A DNA stretch of 64,000 nucleotides, taken from assembly GCA_963922875.1 (NCBI GenBank), contig CAWUJH010000005.1:310001-374000 (forward strand). Direction: 5' to 3'. This document shows, piece after piece, positions 45,333 through 54,571 of this stretch. This DNA comes from Ketobacter sp963922875 (GTDB lineage: Bacteria > Pseudomonadota > Gammaproteobacteria > Pseudomonadales > Ketobacteraceae). The position numbers and the translations under genes were made by a program. Positions within the stretch are counted from its first letter, which is position 1; each line of letters starts with the position of its first letter. The notes under the pieces are model-generated. The model was not told the origin of the DNA. It ran no database searches and worked only from the letters and a program-made list of their open reading frames with translations.

Positions 45333-45371
45333 GTTGGAGTTTAAGCTCCGAATTCAGTTAAGAGGTTTAAT

Positions 45372-46790
45372 ATGGCAGAACGTTTGAATAATGACTTCCA
45401 ATTTTTGGATGTGCCCCGTCATGATCCTGAGAAAAAAGACATTGGGGTAAGACGTTCTCAGTATGTTGAGATTTATAATCCGTTCAAGCCTGTGCAAGTG
45501 GAAGCCCAAGCGCACCGTTGCCTGGCCTGTGGCAATCCCTATTGCGAATGGAAGTGTCCTGTTCATAACTTTATACCCAATTGGCTAAAGTTGATAACAG
45601 AGGGCAATATCTTGGAGGCGGCGGAGCTTAGCCACCAAACCAATACATTACCGGAAGTATGCGGTCGAGTTTGCCCGCAGGATCGTCTGTGCGAGGGTGC
45701 CTGTACACTCAATGATGGGTTCGGCGCCGTGACTATTGGCTCAGTGGAGAAATACATTACTGATACCGCCTTGGCCATGGGTTGGCGTCCGGATATGTCG
45801 AACGTTGAATGGACCGATAAGCGGGTTGCGGTTATAGGTGCTGGACCAGCGGGACTCGGTTGTGCCGATATTTTGGTACGTAACGGCGTGAGACCGGTGG
45901 TTTTTGATCGTAACCCTGAAATTGGTGGCTTACTAACATTTGGGATTCCCGAATTCAAGCTGGAAAAGCCAGTAATGCAGTTACGGCGAGAAGTATTCGA
46001 AGGCATGGGTATTGAGTTCCGACTCAATACCGAAGTGGGTAAAGACATAACTATTGATGAACTGCTCAACGACTTTGATGCTGTTTTTCTAGGCATGGGA
46101 ACTTATACCTACATGAAAGGTGGGTTTCCCGGTGAAGATCTTGACGGCGTATATGAGGCGTTGCCTTACCTGGTTTCCAATGTGAACAGAAATCTCGGCT
46201 TTGAAAAAACATCCGCTGATTTTGTGAACATGGAGCATAAAAGGGTTGTAGTACTGGGCGGTGGTGACACCGCAATGGATTGTAATCGCACGGCAATCAG
46301 GCAAGGGGCATCTCAAGTCACTTGCGTGTATCGTCGCGATGAAGAAAACATGCCTGGGTCGCGCCGAGAAGTAGCGAATGCCCGTGAAGAAGGCGTTGAG
46401 TTCCTGTTTAATCGTCAACCAATAGCAATTATTGGTGATAAAAAAGTTGAAGGCATCAAAGTAGTGGAGACCCGCTTGGGCGAGCCCGATGCTCGTGGTC
46501 GTCGCAGTCCTGAACCCGTACCGGGAAGTGAGCAGGTTTTACCCGCAGATGCAGTTATTATTGCATTTGGTTTTCGTCCGAGTCCGCAGCCTTGGTTCGC
46601 TGAAATTGGGGTGGAAACCGATAGTAGTGGGCGGGTGACCGCTCCAGAAGATGGTTCCTTTCAGTTTCAGACCAGTAATCCGAAAGTGTTTGCTGGCGGC
46701 GATATGGTGCGTGGCTCAGATTTGGTAGTTACCGCAATATGGGAAGGGCGCAAAGCTGCCGAAGGAATTTTGGATTATCTTGAAGTTTAA
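45372..46790 (+). CDS. gltD: Glutamate synthase small subunit
   Basis: FAD- and Fe-S-containing subunit that passes electrons from NADPH to GltB. Cysteine motifs for two 4Fe-4S clusters (CLACGNPYCEWKCPVHN and CGRVCPQDRLCEGAC), the FAD Rossmann GAGPAGLGCADIL and the NADPH-binding GGGDTAMDCNRTAIRQGA. 472 residues. AGAGG precedes the ATG. Confidence 0.97.
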   Translation: MAERLNNDFQFLDVPRHDPEKKDIGVRRSQYVEIYNPFKPVQVEAQAHRCLACGNPYCEWKCPVHNFIPNWLKLITEGNILEAAELSHQTNTLPEVCGRVCPQDRLCEGACTLNDGFGAVTIGSVEKYITDTALAMGWRPDMSNVEWTDKRVAVIGAGPAGLGCADILVRNGVRPVVFDRNPEIGGLLTFGIPEFKLEKPVMQLRREVFEGMGIEFRLNTEVGKDITIDELLNDFDAVFLGMGTYTYMKGGFPGEDLDGVYEALPYLVSNVNRNLGFEKTSADFVNMEHKRVVVLGGGDTAMDCNRTAIRQGASQVTCVYRRDEENMPGSRREVANAREEGVEFLFNRQPIAIIGDKKVEGIKVVETRLGEPDARGRRSPEPVPGSEQVLPADAVIIAFGFRPSPQPWFAEIGVETDSSGRVTAPEDGSFQFQTSNPKVFAGGDMVRGSDLVVTAIWEGRKAAEGILDYLEV

Positions 46791-46808
46791 TCACCATTAA
46801 GGATCAAC

Positions 46809-47876
46809 ATGTCAGCTCTGAAAAATGACCGCTTCTTGCGCGCGCTACTGCGTCAGCCCGTTGACGTGACCCCAGTTTGGATGATGCGTCAAGCGGGGCG
46901 TTATTTGCCAGAGTACAGGGCTACTCGGTCTCATGCTGGTGATTTTTTGTCGCTATGTAAAAATGCTGATTTTGCCTGCGAAGTCACCTTGCAGCCGCTG
47001 GAAAGATTTGAGCTGGACGCGGCGATTCTGTTTTCAGACATCTTAACGATTCCGGACGCCATGGGTTTGGGGCTGTACTTTGAAGCGGGCGAAGGTCCCA
47101 AGTTTAAAAAGACAATAGCTACAGAGAAAGATGTTATTGATTTACCCATACCAGATGCAGCCAGTGATTTAGGCTACGTCATGAATGCGGTCAAAACCAT
47201 TCGTTCGGCTTTGGCCGGCAGGGTACCCTTGATTGGCTTCTCTGGAAGCCCCTGGACCTTGGCAACCTACATGGTTGAAGGTGGATCCAGCAAAGATTTT
47301 CGTACAATAAAACGCATGATGATTGCTCAACCGGATGTGCTTCACATGTTATTAGATAAGCTGGCTCAAACTGTGGTGGATTATCTGAATCAGCAGATCC
47401 TCGCTGGTGCTCAAGCAGTGCAAATATTTGATACTTGGGGTGGAGTTTTATCGACCCAGCATTATCAGGCGTTTTCATTGGCTTATATGGCTAAGATCGT
47501 GGATGGTCTGATTAAAGAGCATGATGGCCGAAAGGTGCCCGTGATTTTATTCACCAAAAATGGCGGCCAGTGGTTAGAGCAGATTGCCAATACTGGTTGT
47601 GACGCTGTTGGCTTGGATTGGACTATAGAGATGGGTGATGCGCGCAGTAGGATTGGCGATAAAGTTGCGCTGCAAGGCAACATGGACCCGTCCATATTGT
47701 ATGGCTCACCGGAAGTCATTCGAGAGGAAGTGGCAAGAATACTTTCGAGCTTTGGTTCTGGTTCAGGACATGTATTTAATTTGGGACATGGTATTGCTCT
47801 GGACGCAGACCCTGATCATGCCAAAGTATTTGTAGATGCGGTACATGAATTCAGTGGCGCGTATCACGCTGATTGA
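46809..47876 (+). CDS. hemE: Uroporphyrinogen decarboxylase
   Basis: Decarboxylates uroporphyrinogen III to coproporphyrinogen III in heme synthesis. Signature PVWMMRQAGRYLPEYRA near residue 21, ILFSDILTIPDAMG with the catalytic Asp, and GFSGSPWTLATYMVEGGSS. 355 residues. It follows gltD by 18 nt and ends the block shared with Pseudomonas; accessory genes begin after it. Confidence 0.97.
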   Translation: MSALKNDRFLRALLRQPVDVTPVWMMRQAGRYLPEYRATRSHAGDFLSLCKNADFACEVTLQPLERFELDAAILFSDILTIPDAMGLGLYFEAGEGPKFKKTIATEKDVIDLPIPDAASDLGYVMNAVKTIRSALAGRVPLIGFSGSPWTLATYMVEGGSSKDFRTIKRMMIAQPDVLHMLLDKLAQTVVDYLNQQILAGAQAVQIFDTWGGVLSTQHYQAFSLAYMAKIVDGLIKEHDGRKVPVILFTKNGGQWLEQIANTGCDAVGLDWTIEMGDARSRIGDKVALQGNMDPSILYGSPEVIREEVARILSSFGSGSGHVFNLGHGIALDADPDHAKVFVDAVHEFSGAYHAD

Positions 47877-48091
47877 TTGAGATAAAATTTAAAACCGTCG
47901 AAGTCTTTGTTTTGACGATGTCTAGTGTTATAGATAATTTGCGCGGGCAGAAGATGTTTTGGCCCTTTGTGATCTAGATTTGAAGGCTGCAAAGAAGTCA
48001 GTCAAGTTGGTTTGTCGGGGCGACAATAGCGCCTAGTAATTTGGTATTTTCATTGTGTTGAGTGCGGATATAGGAATAAAAGGGAATGAAT

Positions 48092-49792
48092 ATGCGTTGT
48101 TTAATTAAATCGGCTTTTATAGTCCTATTCTTAGGAGTTTTGTTTGGCTGTGGAGGGGGCGGCGGATCTTCTAGAGAAGTGGAGCGGATTCAGCCCCCAA
48201 GTCCCGCAGATCTTGAACTCGACTATAAACCGACAAAAACATTGGCGTTCACCTGGGAAGATCAGACAGCGGCGAATCATTACAGAATTTATGAAAGCGC
48301 TGATGGCGTTTCTGAGTTTGTTGAAATAGCGGATGTTGCTAATGGTGTTGAGAAATTTGAACATGTGGTGCCTTTGTACGCCAGACTGAATGCTAAATAT
48401 CGTCTGGATACTTGTTATGATAATGCCTGTAGTGAGTCAGACGTCGTAACTATTGATCCCATCAGACTAAGCGAAGCAGTTGGTGTTTTTAAGGCGAGTA
48501 ATAGTAAAAGAAAGGATAGGTTTGGTACTGATGTGGCGCTAAGTGATGACGGGTTGATTATGGCAATTAGTGCGCATACAGAGAACACTGCGGCTTCGGA
48601 GTCTGGTGGTGTTTATATTTTTGCATTTCAGGATGGGGGATGGATAGAGGAGACTTTAATAAAAAGTAAAGCTCCAAGTATAAATGATTATTTTGGTGTA
48701 AGTATTTCTTTGAGTGGCAATGGTAAAGTTTTAGCCATTGGTGCGAAAGGCGATGACAGTTCTATCGGTGGAGTTAACCCGTCCGAGAAAGATAGCGCTG
48801 AAAGTAATTCTGGAGCAGTGTATATATATGAGAGTGATTTAAACGGAAGCTGGCTTCAAAAGGCATTTATAAAAGCCGACTCACCAAAAGAAGAAGATTT
48901 GTTTGGTGACTATGTTTGGCTCAGCGCTGATGGATCAACTTTAGCTGTCAGTGCACCAAGTGAAGATTACTCAACCGGTGGAATTAATACTTTAGATCCG
49001 CTTCTCGGCGAGCCTGGCGATGATTATGGTGCAGTTTATATTTATAAGAATGAGGGCGGCGATTGGAGTAAGCAGGCTTATATAAAGCCAAGTTCTCCAG
49101 AAAAACTAGGTTATTTTGGGCAGAGCATAGAGTTGAGTGGTGATGGAAGTGTTCTGGCTGTTGGTTCTGGGTTTGTTGACTACAGTAGACGAGCCTCTTT
49201 AATTGGTAGGCTGTATGTGTTTTCGAGAGATTCGAGTGGTTCTTGGGTTCAAGAGAACTTTTATGTGGATAATAACCTTAGACCAATTAGAGTAGCCATA
49301 AACAGGCAAGGAAATAAAATAGCCGTCTATTCTTGGAGTAAATTTAATCAAGGGGCAGTGTTTTTGTATTATCGTAATCAACAGGGTTGGAATTTCGAAA
49401 CTCAATTTGATGTTGAGCATAATCCAATTCAGGGAAATGGAGGCTACGGGAGTGAGATTCAATTTAGTGGGAATGGAGAGCTTTTAGTAATTGGTGAAGT
49501 AGAGGATAGCGCTTGTAAAGCAGATGTAAGTGGAGTTTTAAGTTTTGATTGTCCCGGATCAGGATCGGTGATTGTTTATAAAAAAGGTAAAGAGCAGAAG
49601 TGGATAAAAGTAGGGCTTCTAAAGGGCAAGTCAGTTGATAGCGCCGATTTTTTTGGTCGTCGATTTGCAATCGATTTTACCGGTAAAGTTATAGCCGTCG
49701 CGGCGTTTGGTGTGGATAGCTCAGGAACTGGAATTAATCCGGAAAATACGAGTATTGGTCTACAGAACTCGGGTGCGGTTTTTCTTTATTAG
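48092..49792 (+). CDS. Lipoprotein with FnIII-like domain and 7-bladed FG-GAP propeller, paralogue 1
   Basis: Exported lipoprotein of unknown function. The signal peptide ends in the lipobox FGC, followed by a run of five glycines. A fibronectin-III-like domain (about residues 30-120, LAFTWEDQTAANHYRIYESA) precedes seven repeats of the type FG-x-x-x-x-LS-x-x-G-x-x-LA-[IV]-x-A ending in GAVYIY, as in integrin-alpha/FG-GAP propellers. Repeat starts are visible at FGTDVALSDDG, FGVSISLSGNG, FGDYVWLSADG, FGQSIELSGDG, a degenerate fifth, YGSEIQFSGNG and FGRRFAIDFTG. An ATG at 48086 is also possible, but its ribosome site AAAGGG would be too close. Probably surface-facing or periplasmic. Confidence 0.75.
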   Translation: MRCLIKSAFIVLFLGVLFGCGGGGGSSREVERIQPPSPADLELDYKPTKTLAFTWEDQTAANHYRIYESADGVSEFVEIADVANGVEKFEHVVPLYARLNAKYRLDTCYDNACSESDVVTIDPIRLSEAVGVFKASNSKRKDRFGTDVALSDDGLIMAISAHTENTAASESGGVYIFAFQDGGWIEETLIKSKAPSINDYFGVSISLSGNGKVLAIGAKGDDSSIGGVNPSEKDSAESNSGAVYIYESDLNGSWLQKAFIKADSPKEEDLFGDYVWLSADGSTLAVSAPSEDYSTGGINTLDPLLGEPGDDYGAVYIYKNEGGDWSKQAYIKPSSPEKLGYFGQSIELSGDGSVLAVGSGFVDYSRRASLIGRLYVFSRDSSGSWVQENFYVDNNLRPIRVAINRQGNKIAVYSWSKFNQGAVFLYYRNQQGWNFETQFDVEHNPIQGNGGYGSEIQFSGNGELLVIGEVEDSACKADVSGVLSFDCPGSGSVIVYKKGKEQKWIKVGLLKGKSVDSADFFGRRFAIDFTGKVIAVAAFGVDSSGTGINPENTSIGLQNSGAVFLY

Positions 49793-49838
49793 TTTTTTCA
49801 ATAAATTGATTATGGATCTAATGCAGTAGGGGATGGAT

Positions 49839-51545
49839 ATGTTTTATTGTGTAAAACCGATTTTGCTGATTTTGTTATTTGGAGTTTTGTTTGGTTGCGG
49901 AGGAGGGGGTGGCGGATCTTCCAGAGAAGTGGAACGAATTCAATCTCCAACCCCCGCTGATCTTGAGCTCGATTATAAACCCACAAAAACACTGGCATTT
50001 ACTTGGAAAGATCAGGCAGCGGCTAATCGTTACAGAATTTATGAAAGCGCTGATGGCGTTTCTGAGTTTGTTGAAATAGCGGATGTTTCCAATGGTGTTG
50101 AGAAATTTGACCATGTGGTGCCTTTGTACGCTAGGTTGAATGCTAAGTATCGTCTGGATACTTGTTATGATAATGCCTGTAGTCAGTCTGGAGTTGTAAC
50201 TATCGATCCAGTGAGATTAAACGAGGCCATCGGTGCATTTAAAGGGGATAATAGCAAGAGGAAAGATAGATTTGGTACTGATGTGGCGCTAAGTGACGAC
50301 GGGTTGATCATGGCAATCAGTGCGCATACTGAGAATAGTGTGGCTGCAGAGTCTGGTGGTGTTTATATTTTTGCATTTCAGGGTGGAACTTGGACACAGA
50401 CCAAGTTAATAAAAAGTAAAGCTCCAAGCATAAACGATCACTTTGGAATAAGTATTTCTTTAAGTGGCAATGGCAAAGTTTTAGCCGTTGGCGCGAAAGG
50501 CGATGACAGCTCAATAGGTGGAGTTAATCCGTCCGAGAAAGATAGCGCTGAAAGTAATTCTGGAGCAGTGTATATATATGAGAGTGATTTAAACGGAAGC
50601 TGGCTTCAAAAGGCGTTTATAAAAGCTGATTCTCCAAAAGAAGAAGATTTATTTGGTGACTACGTCTGGCTTAGTAGTGACGGTTCAACTTTAGCTGTCA
50701 GTGCTCCAAAAGAAGATAATTCAACCGGTGGAATTGACTCGTTAGATGCAATTCCCGGTGACCCTGACGATGATTACGGTGCAGTTTATATTTATAAGAA
50801 TGAAGGTGGTAATTGGAGTAAACAAGCTTACATAAAACCAAGTTCGCCGGAAAAATTTGGTTATTTCGGGAAGAGCATAGAGTTGAGTGGTGATGGAAGC
50901 GTTCTAGCTGTAGGTTCTGGATATCTTGATTCAGATGAGCCAATGTCTTCAATCGGCAGGCTTTACGTTTTTTCAAGAGATTTAAGTGGCTCGTGGGTTC
51001 AAGAGGATTTTTTTGTGAAAAATGACCTTAGGCCAATTCGGGTAGCCATAAATAGGGACGGCAATAAGATAGCCATTTATTCTTGGAGTAAATTTAATCA
51101 AGGCGGAGTCTATATATACTATCGTAATTTTCAGGGCTGGAATCTAGAAACTCAATTTAATGTTGAATTTAACCCATTGAACGGGTCGGGTGCTCATGGG
51201 AGTGAAATACAGTTTAGTGGAAATGGAGAGCTGTTAGTTGTTGGTGAGGTAGAAGATAGTGCTTGTAAGCCAGGTATAAATGGAATTTCAGATTTTGATT
51301 GTCCTGGCTCTGGATCGGTGGTTGTTTACAAGAAAGGGACGGCGCAGAAATGGATAAAAATGAGTCTTCTAAAGGGCAAATCAGTCGTTACCGATGACTT
51401 TTTCGGTCGACGATTTGCAATCGATTTTACGGGTAAAGTTATAGCTGTCGCTGCTTTTGGTGTGGATAGTTCCGGAAATGGAATTAACACCGAAAATACG
51501 ATAAGTACAAGCGCTCTAAACTCTGGCTCGGTTTTTCTTTATTAG
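49839..51545 (+). CDS. Lipoprotein with FnIII-like domain and 7-bladed FG-GAP propeller, paralogue 2
   Basis: Tandem copy of the preceding gene, about 45 nt after it, with the same architecture: lipobox FGC, glycine run, FnIII-like domain and seven propeller repeats. The pair is very similar along its length, and an 86-nt tract (48779-48864 and 50529-50614) is identical. Differences concentrate around the loops between repeats. Of two close ATGs, the one at 49839 has GTAGGGG at better spacing; 49833 is the alternative. Function unknown; adhesion or glycan binding is only a guess. Confidence 0.75.
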   Translation: MFYCVKPILLILLFGVLFGCGGGGGGSSREVERIQSPTPADLELDYKPTKTLAFTWKDQAAANRYRIYESADGVSEFVEIADVSNGVEKFDHVVPLYARLNAKYRLDTCYDNACSQSGVVTIDPVRLNEAIGAFKGDNSKRKDRFGTDVALSDDGLIMAISAHTENSVAAESGGVYIFAFQGGTWTQTKLIKSKAPSINDHFGISISLSGNGKVLAVGAKGDDSSIGGVNPSEKDSAESNSGAVYIYESDLNGSWLQKAFIKADSPKEEDLFGDYVWLSSDGSTLAVSAPKEDNSTGGIDSLDAIPGDPDDDYGAVYIYKNEGGNWSKQAYIKPSSPEKFGYFGKSIELSGDGSVLAVGSGYLDSDEPMSSIGRLYVFSRDLSGSWVQEDFFVKNDLRPIRVAINRDGNKIAIYSWSKFNQGGVYIYYRNFQGWNLETQFNVEFNPLNGSGAHGSEIQFSGNGELLVVGEVEDSACKPGINGISDFDCPGSGSVVVYKKGTAQKWIKMSLLKGKSVVTDDFFGRRFAIDFTGKVIAVAAFGVDSSGNGINTENTISTSALNSGSVFLY

Positions 51546-51980
51546 AGTGTGCTGGAATCCAGGGGAATAAAGTAAGCTTTAGAACGTGACCGATTTTTTT
51601 TCATGCTGCGGGGCCAGTCCATTGTTGAGGCCGCTGCATGGATAATTTGTTAAAGAAGCTCTTGTTTTCCTGAATGCAAGGGGCTTGGGCTCCTCGAAAA
51701 ATCGTAGACTTATATGTAAAGTGTAATAGCCAGTTTTGATGGCTGGTTTTGAAGAGGAAGATTAGGTTTTTGGTGTTAATGTTGAAAACGCCTGAGCCGA
51801 AAAATCAGTCGCCACTAAGCCTACTGCCGTATGTTAGCGATTTTCAAAATGATTACATGAAGAGTGATATTCAAATGAACATAGCACTAAGTTTGGCGTT
51901 ATAATTCTGGGCATAGCTAGGTAACAGTAGATTGTTTTAGCTGAGTTTGTATTCTTGGTGATGGTGAATGGAAAGCTGCA
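51546..51980 (+). other. Gene-poor interval before the acyltransferase
   Basis: About 435 nt. It contains a weak AGCCA/TGGCT hairpin near 51730 and a 41-codon open frame (51779-51904, starting ATG-TTG-AAA-ACG) without a convincing ribosome site. No known family, RNA or mobile element is recognised. The acyltransferase promoter is presumably here. Confidence 0.4.
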
Positions 51981-53933
51981 ATGAAGTATAGACCCGAAGT
52001 AGATGGTCTCAGGGCCGTAGCTGTGGTCCCAGTGATTTTGTTTCACGCTGGAGTAACTTCCTTTTACGGAGGCTTTCTGGGTGTCGATATATTTTTTGTT
52101 ATCAGTGGCTATTTAATTACCAGTTTGATTGCAGAAGAGATACATCAGGGGGGGTTTTCAATAGTTAATTTCTATGAGCGACGTGCTCGTAGAATTTTAC
52201 CGGCACTTTTCCTTATAGTTCTGTTTGCTATTTTAGTTGCACCGTTTGCTTTGAATCCACTGCAGATGAAAGATTTTGGCGAAAGCCTGGTGGGAATAAG
52301 TACGTTTTCTTCGAATATAATTTTCTGGTTGCAATCAGGGTACTTTGGTACTGCATCAGAAAAAAGCCCATTGCTTCATACTTGGAGTTTGGCTGTTGAA
52401 GAACAATTTTATGTGTTCTTTCCGCTTTTGTTAATGTTTTTGTGGGCGTTTGCGAAGAAATTGGTGGAGCTGGCTTTAGTTAGTATTTTGCTAATCAGTT
52501 TGATTTTGGCGCACTGGGCAAGCGCGCATACCGCTGATGCAAATTTTTACCTATTACCCACAAGAACCTGGGAGTTGATGATAGGAAGTTTGGTTGGGTT
52601 GTTGTTAAGAAATGAATTATTTAATAATACAATAAAGCCTTTTCAGAATCTTTTATCATTGTTGAGTTTTACTGTTCTGCTGGCTTCTTTTGCTTTTTTT
52701 GACAGTAATACTCCCCATCCGAGCTTGTGGACTTTGATTCCTGTTGGTGCCACCGCGGTTCTAATAGCCTCAACAACTACTGAAAGTATTGTTGGTAAAA
52801 TACTTTCGAATCGATTGATGGTGGGCGTTGGCCTAATTAGTTATAGCTTGTATCTGTGGCATCAGCCTCTCTTTGCATTTGCGCGCCTATTGATGCCAGA
52901 AGATGAGCAAAAAACAATAATATTGGGGCTAAGTGTTTTATCTGTTTTGATGGCGTATTTTAGTTGGCGTTTTGTTGAGCAACCTTTTCGAAATAAGAGA
53001 TCGTTCGGACGACGAAAAATATTTTCTTTATCACTTGTGGGTTTAGTAGTGATTAGTGTCTTCGGCGGAGTGTTTTTTGTCTATAGCAAGCCAATTTTTG
53101 AGTTTGTATATCCTGATAGATTTTATAATTATTCCATAATTGAGAAATCTACCTTTGGGGAAGCAGGCGATATTGCAAATAAAGGTTGCTATGTGTGGTC
53201 AGACACATTCACAAAAAAGTTCGAATCTAGATTTAATGCGTGCTTTAAAAAGTATGGTAAAGCTGTGTTGATTACAGGTGATAGTCATGGAATTGATTTG
53301 TATAATTCCGTAGCTGCTGTTACAAAAAGACCCTTTGTAGCGAGTATTACAAGGGGCGCTTGTCGAGCGCATACCACATTAACGGTGCGTCCACCTTATA
53401 AGTGTCATTACGATCAGTTAAAGGAATTTTCTAAAGAAAACTCTGATAAAATTTCTGCCGTTGTGTACACGCAAACACCCGATCGTTTTTTTAGTAAGCC
53501 TTTTGAACAAGTAAACTTTGATGATGTTTCTAGGGTTGCTTTAAACGAGGTTGTTGACTATTTAGGTGATCTTAAAAAAGAAAGTGGTGTGAGGGTCGTA
53601 TTGTTTGGCATGTTACCTCCATTGAAAAGGAACCCCCAAGAGTTTGATTTAAAAATCGATATTGCCACACAAGCGAAACAAGCTGTTTCAGCTCACAATA
53701 TACGGTTAGCTCAGGAAGTAGATAGTGAGTTGGAAAAGTTGGCGATGAATAAAGGAATTACGTTCATTTCGAAAGTAGATAGCTTCGACCTGGATCTTGA
53801 AAGGGATTTATTCTTGGATGAAAAACTTATGTATTCTGATGCTCGTCACATCAGTAGATATGGCGAGAAATTGTTTGGTGGCAGGCTTTTGGATTATCTT
53901 AAAGAAATCGGCGAATTGAAAGATCTGTGGTAG
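51981..53933 (+). CDS. OafA/YrhL-type acyltransferase with C-terminal SGNH domain
   Basis: Integral-membrane acyltransferase-3 protein that O-acetylates surface polysaccharide or other envelope glycans. It opens with the signature RPEVDGLRAVAVVPVILFHA, followed by GGFLGVDIFFVISGYLIT, the FYERRARRILPALF loop and ten or so membrane segments up to about residue 375. The soluble C-terminal part is an SGNH esterase-like domain: ITGDSHGIDLYN carries the Ser, and YSDARHISRYGEKLF carries the Asp-x-x-His pair. The low G+C content matches the adjacent lipoproteins rather than the core genes. Confidence 0.88.
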   Translation: MKYRPEVDGLRAVAVVPVILFHAGVTSFYGGFLGVDIFFVISGYLITSLIAEEIHQGGFSIVNFYERRARRILPALFLIVLFAILVAPFALNPLQMKDFGESLVGISTFSSNIIFWLQSGYFGTASEKSPLLHTWSLAVEEQFYVFFPLLLMFLWAFAKKLVELALVSILLISLILAHWASAHTADANFYLLPTRTWELMIGSLVGLLLRNELFNNTIKPFQNLLSLLSFTVLLASFAFFDSNTPHPSLWTLIPVGATAVLIASTTTESIVGKILSNRLMVGVGLISYSLYLWHQPLFAFARLLMPEDEQKTIILGLSVLSVLMAYFSWRFVEQPFRNKRSFGRRKIFSLSLVGLVVISVFGGVFFVYSKPIFEFVYPDRFYNYSIIEKSTFGEAGDIANKGCYVWSDTFTKKFESRFNACFKKYGKAVLITGDSHGIDLYNSVAAVTKRPFVASITRGACRAHTTLTVRPPYKCHYDQLKEFSKENSDKISAVVYTQTPDRFFSKPFEQVNFDDVSRVALNEVVDYLGDLKKESGVRVVLFGMLPPLKRNPQEFDLKIDIATQAKQAVSAHNIRLAQEVDSELEKLAMNKGITFISKVDSFDLDLERDLFLDEKLMYSDARHISRYGEKLFGGRLLDYLKEIGELKDLW

Positions 53934-54571
53934 CGGGTACCAGATTTTCCCCTAAGTTGGAAGTTGCGTAAATGCTATTTGGTTAGCATTGATTTGAGTG
54001 GATACGCTGTTTTTCCCGATAACGATAATTATAGGTATCTAAGGTATACTGATTTTCCTGAAAGAATGCTGGGCTCGTTGGGGGGTAGGTCCGGTTCATA
54101 AATAAGGGTTGAATCTGAAATGAGATTACGGCGAGCATTCTAAAGCTCAGTCACATCAAAACAGCTGTTCTTTTATTGTAGTGCAGTAGGATTTAGTGTG
54201 GTACGCGAAATAATTGTAGCTGTGGGCGCTATGGTGGACAACAATTCCGGCGTCAGCTTGATGTATTCGCAAACATAATCGCGATCGCGGCTATTAGTGA
54301 AGACACTTTAGACATAGGAATTAGTAGTAGTAATCCATTAGCTGATATCTTAATATTTTCTGTAGCTACGTATTTGCTGGATGGGCTCGGAAAAGAACTT
54401 TGTATAAAGTTCAGTAATCGTTTTTTTGCTTGAATGTCCTAAGTTTGCTAGTGGTTTCTTTTGAATCCTACGATCGATCAGGTGACATATTATTTGCGTC
54501 AAGCAAGTCTATTTAGATAAGTTTGATGCAAGCTTTCGTTTTGTATTCTATAAAAATAGAGGTGAGCTTTA
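53934..54571 (+). other. Gene-poor interval with a start-less open frame (possible gene remnant)
   Basis: About 640 nt between the acyltransferase and the third lipoprotein. A stop-to-stop frame of 78 codons (54197-54433) has no ATG or GTG; its product would include LADILIFSVATYLLDGLGKE, which looks protein-like. I do not recognise it. It may be the decayed end of a lost gene or chance. The rest shows nothing recognisable; the lipoprotein promoter should lie near its end. Confidence 0.35.

Noticed and set aside
45563..46096. 177-codon minus-strand frame opposite gltD
   Set aside because: Serine/proline-rich composition typical of the reverse strand of a conserved gene; gltD is intact and unambiguous.
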